Shown here: piece by piece, positions 28,941 through 38,085 of the stretch
How positions within the stretch are numbered: the first letter of the stretch is position 1
Layout: each line of letters starts with the position of its first letter
Assembly: GCA_943704415.1 (NCBI GenBank)
Contig: CALSCO010001750.1
Location: 1 to 38,085, forward strand
Length of the DNA: 38,085 nt
Origin: Parvularia atlantis
Taxonomy: Eukaryota; Opisthokonta; Rotosphaerida
Direction of reading: 5' to 3'
Made by a program: the position numbers and the translations under genes
The notes under the pieces: generated by a model
What the model was told of the DNA's origin: nothing
The model's input: only the letters and a program-made list of their open reading frames with translations
Database searches by the model: none

Positions 28941-31520
28941 ATGAGCAGCGCGGGCGTGGATTCGACGGCGTCGCCCTCGGCCGACACGGCTTTCTCCGGC
29001 GGCAGTGGCGGCTTTGGTGGCGGCGGCGGCGGCACGGCGTTCATGCCGCGGGGTGTGCGCCGCGCCACCAGCAACCGCGGCGCCACGCGGCTGACCGCGC
29101 GCGCGCGCGCTGCAGCCCTCACGCTGTGGCAGGCGGCGCAACAGGGCCACGTGCTGCGCGTGCAGGAGCTGATCACGGCGGGCGCCAACCTGGCGACAGA
29201 TCGCGACCCCGGTGCGCGCCCCACGCCTCTTGTTCGTGCTCACGGCCTGCTCAACCCGCGTGCGCGCAGAGGATGTGACGGCGCTGCACTGGGCCGCGAT
29301 CAACAACCACGTCGTCATCGCGCAGTTCCTGATTGAGAAGGGCGCCCAGGTCGACGCGCTCGGCGGCGACCTGCGCTCGACGCCGCTGCACTGGGCCGTG
29401 CGCCAGGGCCATAACGCGATGGTCCACGCCCTCGTCAAGGCCGGCGCAAGCCTCCAGACGCGCGACGCGCAGAGCTACAACGCGCTGCACCTGGCCGCGC
29501 AGTACGGCCACGCCACCACGTGCATCTACCTGCTCTGCAACGGCATCGACATCAACTCGCTCGACAACGACCGGCGCACGCCGCTCATGTGGGCCGTCTA
29601 CAAGGGCCTGTCGGACGAGACGGTCGAGGCGCTGATCCGGTGCAGCCACCAGAAGGGGGCCACGCGCGTGCGCCTGCCGCCTGACGCGTAGCCGCTCGCG
29701 TCAGCTTCCACAGCGAGCTCGACCAGCAGGACGTGCTGGGCTGCACCGCGCTGCACTGGGGCGCGATCCAGGGCAACATCAACGCGTGCCGCCTGCTGAT
29801 CCAGGCCGGCGCGCGCTACGACCTGCAGGACGACAAGGTGCGAGGCCCGCGCTCACAGGATAGGTGGCGCACGCTCAGCCGCGCAAACAACACGCAGCAC
29901 ACGACGCCGCTGGGCTGTGCCGAGTCCAAGGGCCGCGGCGCCCTGTTCAAAAAGATGCTGGCCGACGTCGAGTCGGACAAGGGCGCGTTCGGCAAGGTGT
30001 GCTGCGCGGCCGCGCTGGTCGTACTGCCGGGCTGACCACGCGGCGTGCAGAACCGGCGCAAGATGGTCATGTTCTTCGTGCCGTTTGTGAGCATAGGCAT
30101 GCTGTTCTACTCATTCGCGACGCTGCCCTGGCCGCTGTTCTTCCTGTCAGCGGCGGCGATCGGCTACGGGTCGTCTTTCCTTGCCGAGGTGTGTGTGTGC
30201 GCGCGCGCGCGACGGCGCAGACGGCGCACAGAGCTGACCGGTCGCCGCAGACGCTGCGCGGCGACGTGCCCATCATCCAGACGCCGATCCTGGCCGGCTT
30301 CTTCCAGGCGTCGGTGTTTTGGTGCGTCGTCAACTACCTGCTCGTCGTCCTGCCCGGTGCGCGCGTCGTGTGCACTCCGCGGCTGAGCGCGCGCTGACGG
30401 TCGAACACGCAGCCACGTCGCACCATACCATGCTCAACGCGTTCATCCTCTTCCTGCTCGCCGTTGCCGAGTACCTGTGCTTCCTCGTCGTGACGGGCGA
30501 CCCGGGCTACGTCAAGCAGGGCACGGTCGAGGGCGCCAAGGCGGTGCGCGCAGCGATACGCCGTCGCCGCCTGCCGTGCTCAGGGCTTGCGCTGCAGATC
30601 GTCACGGACCTGGTCGAGCAGAACAAGCTGGACGCGCGGCACTTTTGCACCACCTGCCTCGTGCGCCGCACGCGCAAGGCCGCACGACACGCTCACGGCC
30701 GCCACTCGCGCGCCGCAGATCCGCAAGCCCATCCGCTCCAAGCATGACCGCGTGAGCGACCGCTGCGTGGCCAAGTTTGACCACTACTGCCCGTGGGTCT
30801 ACAACGTCGTCGGCTACCGCAACCAGCGCCTGTTTGTGGCGTACCTGACGTGCGCGGTGCTGTCGCAGTTCCTGTACTTTGGCCTGGCCATCTACTGTGT
30901 GTGGCTGTCGGTGGGCGCGACGCTGCGCGGCTGCTGACGACGCGCGGGCACGCCGGCAGACGCCGTCTCGTCGACGCCGTCCGACCACGTGCCGACGAAC
31001 GCCTACTGCGTGCTCTCGCCCTGGATCTGCGGCCTGTTTGACCTGCACTCGATGACGATCATCACGGCGCTGTGGTGCCTTGTCAACGGCCTGTGGGAGT
31101 CGGCGACACTCTTCTCGCAGTACTGGACGGTGCGAAACATGCGGCGTGCGGCGCGCGTCCGGCTCACGCGACTGCCAGATTGCGTACAACATGACCAGCA
31201 ACGAGATGATCAACCAGTCGCGCTACTCGTATCTGCAGGGCGGCGACAGCGGCCACGCGCACAGCGCGGGCGACAGCGGCCACGGCCACAGCCACGGGCG
31301 CGGCAGCGGACGCACAGGCCTTAACCCGTTCGATGTGGGCGTCGCGCGCAACTGGTGCGCTGCCGGTGGTGTGTGTGCGCTCGTGCGTGTGCTGACGACG
31401 CGGCGCAGCATGGACTTCTGGTCCGACAGCGGCTCGGCGAGCGCGGCGCGACCGTCGGACGCGCTCAACTTCTACGAGCTGTACGACGTGCCAAAGGGTG
31501 ACCTGGTCAAGCATGTCTGA
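28941..31520 (+). CDS. AKR1: AKR1-type ankyrin-repeat DHHC palmitoyltransferase
   Basis: About twelve exons. After a Gly/Ser-rich N terminus come about six ankyrin repeats, including TALHWAAINNHVVIAQFLIE, TPLHWAVRQGHNAMVHALV, NALHLAAQYGHATTCIYLL, TPLMWAVYKG and TALHWGAIQGNINACRLLI. Then a KMVMFFVPFVSIGMLFYS membrane pair, two more helices (ending CFLVVTGDPGYV), the cysteine-rich domain RHFCTTCLVRK-type region with SDRCVAKFDHYCPWVYNVVG, and the last two helices. The catalytic motif is DHYC, as in fungal Akr1, rather than DHHC. These enzymes S-palmitoylate proteins at the Golgi and in yeast act on casein kinases and endocytic cargo. The C-terminal cytoplasmic tail has an unusual Gly/His-rich stretch (GHAHSAGDSGHGHSHGRG). 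The start codon is shared by a short promoter with the secreted-protein gene; DHODH begins 35 bp after the stop. Confidence 0.92.
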
Positions 31521-31555
31521 GCGGGACTTTGTGTGAGAAGAAGCAAAGGCGAAGG

Positions 31556-33098
31556 ATGCTGCGCTTCTTGATGCGCCACCGCCCGGGGATTGTCGCGGCG
31601 GCTGGGGCGGCGGCCGTGGCGGGCGTGCTGCTGGTGGACGCGCGGAGCCCGGTGCGTGGCCCGATGCGCACAGGCGGCGGCGCACTGATCGGCTGCGCAG
31701 GTTTATCCGGCCGCCGTGATGCCGGCCGTGCGCGCGCTGCTGGACGCCGAGGGCGCGCACCAGTGGGCGATGTGGCTGGCGGCGCACCGCATTGCGCCGG
31801 TCGAGTTGCCGGCGTGGTCGTGGTCGACGTCGTCGGCGGCCGGGCGCGGGCTGGCGGCGTCGGACGCGGCGCTGCTACACACCCGCGTGTTTGGGCGCGA
31901 CCTGCTGAGCCCCGTCGGGCTCGCGGCCGGCTTCGACAAGCACGCCGAGGCGATCGACGGGCTGCTGGCGATGGGCTTCGGCCTGGTCGAGATCGGCAGC
32001 GTCACGCCGCGGCCGCAGCCGGGCAACCCGCGCCCGCGCATGTTCCGGCTCGTGCGCGACCGCGCCGTCATCAACCGCTACGGCTTCAACAGCGACGGGC
32101 AGGACGCGGGTGCGCGGACGTGCCGGCGCACGGCTAGCCTCACACACACACACACATACGCGCAGTTGCTCAGCGCCTCGCCGTGTACCGCGCCGCGCAC
32201 ACGGCCGATCGCCCGCCGCGCGGTCTGGTCGGCGTCAACCTGGGCAAGAACAAGGAGCAGACCGACGCCGCGGCCGACTACGTCGCGGGCGTGCGTGCAC
32301 TCGGCCCCTACGCCGACTACCTCGTCGTCAACGTGTCGTCGCCCAACACGCCCGGGCTGCGCAGCCTGCAAGGGCGCGCACAGCTATCGGCGCTGATCAC
32401 GCAGGTGCTCGCGGCGCGGTGCGTGTGGACGACCCGGCGAGCGCGTGCGCATGCGTTCGCGGGCTGACGCTCCGCCGGCCAGCGACGCGCTGCCGAACCG
32501 TCCGCCGCTCCTCGTCAAGATCGCACCCGACCTGACCGACGACGACATGGAGGACATCGCCGCGGTTGCGCTCGAGCGGCGCATCGACGGGCTCATCGTC
32601 TCCAACACGACGCGTGCGTGGGTCGCGTGGCCGTGCTTGCGCGCTTGCTGACACCCCGGCGCGCGCACAGTCTCGCGCCCGGCCACGCTGCAGTCACCAC
32701 CCGAGCTTGTCGCCGAGACAGGCGGGCTGAGCGGCGCACCGCTGCGCGAGCTGTCGACGTGGGTGCTCGGGCGCATGTACCAGCTGACGCGCGGTGGTGC
32801 GTGTGGCGCGTTGCGAGCACGAAGCGCGCGCCCCGCTGACCCGCGCACGACAGAGATCACGCTGATCGGCGTCGGCGGCGTCGCGAGCGGCCGCGACGCG
32901 TTCGACAAGATCCTGCACGGCGCCTCGCTCGTGCAGGTCTACACCGCGTTCACGTACGACGGGCCGGGCGTGGCCGCGCGCATCAAGAGCGAGCTGGCGC
33001 AGCTGCTGCGCGCCCACGGCTACGCCAGCGTGCAGGAGGCCGTGGGCAAGGGCGTCGAAAACACGGGAACTGTGTCACGGAGCACCATAGGCGGTTGA
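31556..33098 (+). CDS. DHODH: Class 2 (mitochondrial, quinone-linked) dihydroorotate dehydrogenase
   Basis: About six exons. The N terminus [11 protein letters not shown] plus a hydrophobic Ala/Val segment ([16 protein letters not shown]) forms a mitochondrial presequence and inner-membrane anchor, and the following helical region ([14 protein letters not shown]) is the quinone-tunnel domain that marks class 2 enzymes. FMN and active-site motifs: [48 protein letters not shown] with the catalytic Ser, [35 protein letters not shown] and [14 protein letters not shown]. The enzyme oxidises dihydroorotate to orotate in pyrimidine synthesis and passes electrons to ubiquinone. The intron at 32110-32165 contains a short CA repeat. 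About 12 residues after the usual end ([14 protein letters not shown]) extend the C terminus. Many fungi have this class; Saccharomyces has the soluble class 1A instead. Confidence 0.92.
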
Positions 33099-33197
33099 AA
33101 CTGACCTGAACGGACCAGAAAAACAGAAAAACAAGACAATCTTTTGCGCCAGGCCAGTGCGCGCTCCCAGGTCGATGCGGGCCGGGAGTGCAAACTG

Positions 33198-33463
33198 TCA
33201 TTTACCACGACGCTCAGGCTCACGCGCTGTGTTGCGCGCCTGTGCTCGCAGAAGCGACGTGCCGCCGGGAGTTGGAGTCGCTGTTGGAGTACTAGTAGGT
33301 GAACGCGGGGTCGAACTCGGCGTTGGCCCGGACGGAGCGTCCGCGGGCAGCCTGCAAACTTGAACTGCGCACCAATAGACTCGGAGATCGTCGCTTTCAT
33401 GTTCTTCTGGCACATGTGCCACTTCAGCTTCGGGCAGCTACAGGCGCACGCGCTTGAGGGCAC
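33198..33463 (-). pseudogene. Relic of a second R-SNARE copy
   Basis: Downstream of the intact R-SNARE and on the same strand, the reading CPKLKWHMCQKNMKATI lines up with GKLKSQMWWKNVKLNII at the membrane-proximal end of the SNARE motif; at DNA level the two share AAGCT-AAGT, ATGTG, GAAGAAC and ATC blocks, followed in both by a GTGCGC donor-like site. Further on, a Thr/Pro-rich stretch (PTSTPTATPTPGG) recalls the Thr/Ser/Pro tail of the intact gene. The SNARE motif upstream and the membrane helix are not recognisable. It is most likely a decayed tandem duplicate. It could instead be an unused alternative 3' exon. Confidence 0.4.
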
Positions 33464-33730
33464 GTCCAGCGTGAGAGGGAATACTCATATCGCAGGCAAG
33501 ATCCGAAAAGGCCAAAAAAAACCCCCTTCAAGCTCAGTTTGCCCTTGTTGCGGTGCCACACAGTCCCTGCTGAGCGGCTCGTTTGCGTCGCGAGCAAGTT
33601 GCTGGCCCAGCGCACCAGAGCCTGCACCAGAGCAACAACAACGTGCAGCTGCGTGTGCTAACCGTCAAGCAGTACTGAGCGGAATGAACAGCACAACGAA
33701 TGTCTTTCGCGGCTTTCTGCCCACACGCGC

Positions 33731-34448
33731 TCATGCGCGCTGCTGCTGCCGCACCCGCAGCAGGCTGGCGACGGCGTCGCCCGCGCGCGCGGTCGCATCC
33801 AGGACATGCTCGGCGAGCGCGCGCGTGGTCGGGGCGGAGGTCGGGGCGGAGGTCGGGGCGGAGGTCGGGCTGTCGCCGTTGTTGTTGATAGCCGGGCACC
33901 CCTTCGGGACGCAGACGGCCAAAACGATGACGACAATCAGGAGGACGATGCAGACGGTCCCTGCGGGTGACGCCTCAGCATCCTCCGCGCGGCACGACGC
34001 GCGCGCACCGATGATGATGTTGAGCTTGACGTTCTTCCACCACATCTGCGACTTGAGCTTGCCCGCGCCCTTTCGGAACTGGAACGCCTGGCCCTGCAGG
34101 TCCTCTGGCGTCGGGTGCACGTGCAAATCAGCACGCGGTTCCCCTTCCGCCCCGTGACGGCAGCGCGCGCACCGGTCTTGTTCTGCAGGTCGTCGAGCTT
34201 GTCGCCGCGCGCGATCACCTTCTCGATGTTCTGGTGCCTGTTGCGGGCCCGCGCCCGGTCAGCCGTGTGTCCCCGCACGAGTCAACGTGCGCCGCGACGC
34301 ACATGATCCCCACGACCTCGTCGGTCGCCGCCTGCGCCTGGCGCACCTTGGCGTTCGGGTTGGACGACGAGGCCCTGTGCGTGCGCGGCGCGTGCGCGAC
34401 GTGAGCGCGAAGGGGGCGGGCGCGAGGTGGGCGCAGAGCGACGCACAT
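33731..34448 (-). CDS. R-SNARE (synaptobrevin/VAMP) with a lumenal tail
   Basis: Five coding pieces (34447-34448, 34303-34374, 34173-34237, 34009-34104, 33731-33960) give 154 residues. The start codon is split: AT at the end of exon 1 and G from exon 2 (ACCAAT|intron|GGCC), producing MASSSNPNAKVRQAQA. The R-SNARE motif runs from about residue 10 to 65 with the central-layer Arg in VIARGDKLDDLQNKTEDL and the juxtamembrane WWKN. One membrane segment follows (TVCIVLLIVVIVLAVCV). Unlike most VAMPs, which end there, about 50 residues remain on the lumenal side: GCPAINNNG, then three PTSA repeats and a helix (RALAEHVLDATARAGDAVA). It would act in vesicle fusion on the secretory or endosomal route; the exact compartment is not readable. 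XRCC3 ends 74 bp upstream on the same strand. Confidence 0.85.
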
Positions 34449-34522
34449 TGGTTTCCGTTGAAAAAGTGCTGCCCACGCGCGCTGACCACAGTAACCATCG
34501 TGACTGTGCACAGGAGCGTCGC

Positions 34523-35796
34523 TTATGCGCCGAACACACCCTCGCCGCCCACGACGAACGAGCACGGCGTGCCGTCGGCCGGGACGTGCGGCGCGAGGAG
34601 CACGCGCAGATGCCGCGCCACGCGCGCGTCGGGGCCGGCCTCGCGCCGCGTGAGCAGCACGCGCATGTTGACGCAGTTGGACCAGAGCATGCCGAGCGCG
34701 GGCACAACGGCGAGCGGATCGCCGTCGGCCGCGGCGAACGAGCCCGTGACCTGGTTGACGCACACGACCGGCGCGTGGAACTCGTCACTCAGGCGCTTGA
34801 GCATGGCAGCCGTCCTGTGCACATTCGGTTGGCCACACTCACACGCGTGCGCTCGTGCGCGCACTTGGTGAGGATGCGCGAGCGCTCGGCAAACTGCCCC
34901 GGCTCAAACTGCGAGCGGAAGAGCGCCGCGAGCGAGTCGATGACAACGAGGCGCACGTTGGCGTCGGCCAGGAGCTTGGGCAGGCGCAGCTGCAGCAGGC
35001 GGTCGAGGTCGGCCAGGTCGAGCGCGTGCTCGACGTAGACCGCGCTGGCCATGTCGCGCTCGATAATGTCGTAGCGCTGCTGGAACGCGGGCAGAATCTG
35101 CTGCAGGCGGCGCGTCGGGAAGGCGCCCTCGGTGCTGATGTAGACGGCGCCTGCACCGCGCACGGCGCACGGGTGAGCCGCGGCACGCGTATTTGGGGCG
35201 TGCGCACGCGCACCGCCGTCGAGCCCGCCAAACTGCAGCGGCAGCTGCACGGCGAGGCACAGCTGCAGGCACAGCTGCGTCTTGCCCGTCGCGCTCTCGC
35301 CACAGATCTCGACGATGCCGCGCGAGAGCAGGCCGCCGGCGAGGTGCGCGTCGAGGCGGACGTCGCCGAGCGAGAGGCGGAGCGTGGCGTGTGCCGCGAC
35401 GGCGGCCGGCGGGGCGACGCACGGCCCGGCCGGCTCGGGCAGCGAGCTATTCTCGTCCGCGCCGTCGAGCGCGCGCCGTGCCCACTCCTGCGCCCAGGCG
35501 CGCGCATCACGGGTCGGTCACACGGCGCCCCGCGCGCGTCACTGGGGACTCACCCTGAGCTGCAGCGCGGTGACCGGGGCGCACCAGTGCGGCACGACGC
35601 GGCGCGCTGCGCGCTGCTGCAGCGCGGCCGCCTGCTCGGGGCCGACGCGGCGCACGCGCTGCAGCTCGGCGGCCGCGCTGAGCACGACGTCGCGCGCGTC
35701 GTCGTCGTCGTCGTCGTCGTCGGTGGTGGTGGCGCCTCCCGTCTTGTCACCTTGGCGCCAAACCGGGCACGTGACCGTGAACCGGTTCGCACCCAT
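34523..35796 (-). CDS. XRCC3: RAD51 paralog XRCC3
   Basis: Four exons; the first is 35554-35796. An N-terminal helical domain (LSAAAELQRVRRVGPEQAAAL) follows an Asp run encoded by a GTC/GAC repeat. The RecA core has LSLGDVRLDAHLAGGLLSRG, Walker A GESATGKTQLCLQLCLAVQL, GAVYISTEGAFPTRRLQQ, Walker B VRLVVIDSLAALF and VVCVNQVTG. The block LQLCLAVQLP.QFGGLDGGAVYISTE..FP.RRLQQ is specific to XRCC3 rather than RAD51 or DMC1. XRCC3 with RAD51C supports homologous recombination and Holliday-junction processing. The start at 35796 (MGANRFTVT) is the first ATG of the open exon; a longer frame reaches 36177 but crosses the promoter of the divergent proline dehydrogenase gene. The stop is TAA at 34523. 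The C terminus (PCSFVVGGEGVFGA) matches the family end. Confidence 0.88.
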
Positions 35797-35944
35797 GTTG
35801 GCTCCCAGCACCGCGCTCCCACACCATTTCCACTTTCTCGCGCACGTCTTGCCCCCGCGCGCCTCGCCGCCAGCGCCGCCACACACCGCCACCGCGACAC
35901 CCAAGACCACCACCGCCCGCGCACGACACCGTCCTCGCCGTTTT
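35797..35944. promoter_or_regulatory. Divergent promoter between XRCC3 and proline dehydrogenase
   Basis: The 148 bp between the two start codons serve both genes. No TATA box is plain, though a TTTTATG context sits at the proline dehydrogenase start. A role is inferred from position. Confidence 0.35.
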
Positions 35945-38007
35945 ATGCAGCCTGCGACCCTCCGCAAGTTCGCCAGGTGCGTCCTCGGCGCGCACGGAGC
36001 TCCGTCCACGTCAACGCCGCTGCCGCTCTCGCTTTTCTTTTTTTTTTTTTTCCCTCTCACTCTTGCTGTGGCTTCCACGGCGCGCACGGCGTGGTGGCGC
36101 GCGTGGGTGGGGCGCGCGTGGCGCGGGCGGCGGGCGCGGGCGTGCACACGCGGGTTGCGGAGTGGCGGCGCGGCCACGCGACTACCGAAACCTGTTTTTC
36201 CCCCGCACCGGGCACTGACGTCACACGCGCCACGTGCACAGCCTCGGTCTGCGCACCGCCCACGTCCACGCCCACGCCCACGCCCACGCCCAGGCCCACG
36301 CCGCGGCCGCGGCCCATGGCGCCCGCGCCCTGTCCAGCTACAGCGGCCCTGGCCCGCGCGTGCCCGGCCGCGCGCCCGCCCCCGACGAGATGAGACGCAG
36401 CTCAGCGTCGCTCGCGGCCCTCGCGCCGCCCATGGCCGTGCCCGTCGGCCGCGCCGAGGCCCAGGCCGCCGCCGCCGCCGCCAGCGCGCCCGCCGGCGAG
36501 CTCAACTTTGACGACGCTCGAGTCGCCTTCGCCAACAAGAGCACGGCCGAGCTGCTGCGCGCGCTCATGGTCTTCTACGTCTCGGCCGTGCCGGCGGTCG
36601 TCCAGAACAGCCGCACGCTGCTCGGCCTGGGCGAGCGCATCGCCGGCAAGCCGCTGACACACCTGCTCCTGCGCAAGACTTTCTTCGCCCACTTCTGTGC
36701 CGGTGTCGACGCGCAGGACATTGTCCCGACGATCGAGACGCTGCGCCGCTCGGGCATCGGCGCCATCCTCGACTACGCCGCCGAGGCCGACGTGGGCAGC
36801 GACGAGGGCCACGCCACCGCCACCGCGACCGACGCCCACGTCAACACGTTCCTCATGTGCATTGAGACGGCGGCGCTGCAGACGCGCGGCGTCGCGGCGA
36901 TGAAGCTGACGGGTCTGGCCCCGCCCCAACTGCTGGAGCGGCTGTCGCAGCTGCTCGTGCAGGCGCGCGAGCGCAACGAGCGGCCCGAGCAGCTCTTCCT
37001 GTCGTCGCTGACGCCGACGGTGCGTGCGCACCGATGCACGGGGCTCGCTCGCTCACAGCCCCACAGGAGAAGGACCAACTGATGCACGTCGAGCGCGCGC
37101 TGCGCCGCGTGGCCGGTGCCGCGCAGGACAACGCCGTGCGCCTCCTCGTTGACGCCGAGCAGAGCTACTTCCAGCCCGCGATCGACTACTTTGTGCGCAA
37201 CCTTCAGCTCGACTTCAACAAGGGCTTCCCGACCGTGTTCAACACTTACCAGTGCTACTTGCGCGACTCTAGCGCGCGTGTCTGGGCCGACCTCGAACAC
37301 GCCGAGGCCAACGGGTACATGTTTGCGGCCAAGCTCGTGCGCGGCGCGTACATGAACCAAGTCCGTGGTGCCTCGCGCGCTACCCGCGCTCGCGGTGCCT
37401 GACGTTTTGCGCGTCCGTCGCAGGAGTCCCAGCTGGCCGCGGCGCAGAACCGGGAGAACCCGATCCACCCGACGCTCGCGGCGACGCACGCCAACTACAA
37501 CCACGTGATGGAGACGGTGATCCGCGCGCGCAACCGCGAAGTCATGGTGCGGCCCGCCCCGCACGTGCGCGCGCCCGCGGCAGCAGCTGAGGCGCATGCG
37601 CTGCGCAGATCGCCTCGCACAACGAGCAGTCGGTCCGCCGCGCGATCGACCTGATGAAGGAGCTCAAGCTCGCGCCGTACACGTCGGGCATCTCGTTTGG
37701 CCAGCTACTCGGCATGTGCGACCACGTCAGCTACACGCTCGGCCGGCACGGCTACAGGTGTGCGCGTGCCCGTTGTGTGCCTCGTGCGGCCGCTGACCTT
37801 GGCCCTCCCTCCCGCCCCCACAGCGTGTACAAGTATGTGCCGTACGGGCCTGTGGGCGAGGTTATCCCATACCTCATCCGGCGCGCGGAGGAGAACTCGG
37901 CGGTGATGGTCGGTGCGTCGAAGGAGCGCCGGCTGCTGCGCAACGAGCTGCTGCGGCGGTTCAGCCTCGCGGCCTCGCCGGTGACGACGACGGGCGCGAG
38001 CGCCTGA
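35945..38007 (+). CDS. PUT1: Mitochondrial proline dehydrogenase
   Basis: Six exons (35945-35976, 36242-37019, 37067-37360, 37424-37546, 37609-37757, 37824-38007) give 519 residues. The spliced N terminus MQPATLRKFASLGLRTA followed by a His/Ala repeat (HVHAHAHAHAQAH) and GARALSSYS looks like a mitochondrial targeting peptide. The FAD-binding beta-alpha barrel follows: LRKTFFAHFCAG, AAMKLTGLAPP, RLLVDAEQSYFQPAID, FNTYQCYLRD, AAKLVRGAYM, ATHANYNHVM, IASHNEQSV and the closing VYKYVPYGPVGEVIPYLIRR and AEENS. The enzyme oxidises proline to pyrroline-5-carboxylate in the matrix and feeds electrons to ubiquinone, the first step of proline catabolism. The first intron (265 nt, with a run of about 14 T) is the longest in the window. 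The 3' end is followed by a T-rich AATTATTC stretch at about 38034-38050. Confidence 0.93.
36258..36303 (+). repeat. CCCACG hexamer repeat coding for His-Ala dipeptides
   Basis: In-frame repeat of CCCACG/CCACGC in exon 2 of proline dehydrogenase, within the predicted targeting peptide. It gives an alternating His-Ala stretch not usual for this enzyme. Confidence 0.8.
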
Positions 38008-38085
38008 GAGGGCCCGCGCACCCGCATGCAGCGCTTTTTTTTAATTATTCTTCGCCGCTCCTACCCACTCCTCGCCGCCTGCTCC
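38008..38085 (+). terminator. Probable 3' end region of proline dehydrogenase
   Basis: After the TGA stop there is a run of T followed by AATTATTC (about 38034-38050), the only clearly AT-rich stretch near this gene end. A polyadenylation function is inferred; no cleavage site can be seen. Confidence 0.35.

Noticed and set aside
36057-36317. Minus-strand Gly/Val repeat protein at the proline dehydrogenase presequence
   Set aside because: It is the reverse reading of the CCCACG repeat, not a gene.
34855-36393. 512-codon plus-strand open frame opposite XRCC3
   Set aside because: It is antisense to the RecA core and continues through the divergent promoter; composition is Arg/Ala/Val-rich with no domain.
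3839-38085. CRISPR array, operon terminators or bacterial ribosome sites
   Set aside because: The window is eukaryotic nuclear DNA with spliceosomal introns; the short repeats seen are microsatellites without spacers.
1-38085. tRNA, rRNA or snRNA genes
   Set aside because: No cloverleaf-like A and B boxes or rRNA core sequences were recognised by eye; a tRNAscan/Infernal run would be needed to exclude a missed one.

Overview
The window reads as nuclear DNA from a very GC-rich, gene-dense eukaryote with many tiny introns. A trifunctional HIS4 gene (cyclohydrolase, pyrophosphohydrolase and histidinol dehydrogenase in one protein) is a fungal hallmark. Together with an AKR1-type DHYC palmitoyltransferase, an F-box protein of the plant At4g00755 type, XRCC3, a MOSPD-like protein and a golgin, it suggests an early-diverging (perhaps zoosporic) fungus. 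The lineage is an inference from gene content; no marker here fixes it.

Layout. 1-3.6 kb: a broken Ty3/Gypsy-type retroelement, mostly on the minus strand, next to the fragment of a P-loop gene. 3.9-9.0 kb: PRKRIP1-like spliceosome protein (+), then NAXD, SGF11 and ADPRM on the minus strand. 9.1-14.2 kb: an intronless membrane PC-esterase and HIS4 (+), 24 bp apart. 14.3-19.4 kb: F-box protein, ARL8 and PRP40 (minus). 19.6-21.2 kb: GDP-fucose-type transporter (+). 21.4-22.4 kb: MOSPD-like protein (minus). 22.4-26.4 kb: GRIP golgin and SDHAF1 (+). 26.5-28.9 kb: two uncharacterised proteins (minus). 28.9-33.1 kb: AKR1 and dihydroorotate dehydrogenase (+). 33.2-35.8 kb: an R-SNARE relic, an intact R-SNARE and XRCC3 (minus). 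35.9-38.0 kb: proline dehydrogenase (+). Most gaps are under 200 bp.

The genes do not form one pathway. They are housekeeping functions: mitochondria (SDHAF1, DHODH, proline dehydrogenase), metabolite repair (NAXD, ADPRM), histidine and pyrimidine synthesis, the secretory and endolysosomal system (ARL8, golgin, R-SNARE, transporter, AKR1, MOSPD-like), splicing (PRP40, PRKRIP1), chromatin (SGF11) and DNA repair (XRCC3).

The most interesting signals lie in gene structure. Introns are about 43-95 nt, nearly all start GTGCG rather than GTAAG/GTATG, and end after a CTGAC/CTCAC-like branch site. At least three introns are best explained as GC-AG. The R-SNARE start codon is split by an intron (AT|G). 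One intron carries a run of 34 identical bases next to its acceptor. Exon boundaries were worked out by hand from reading frame and homology, so single junctions may be off; those left unresolved are flagged.
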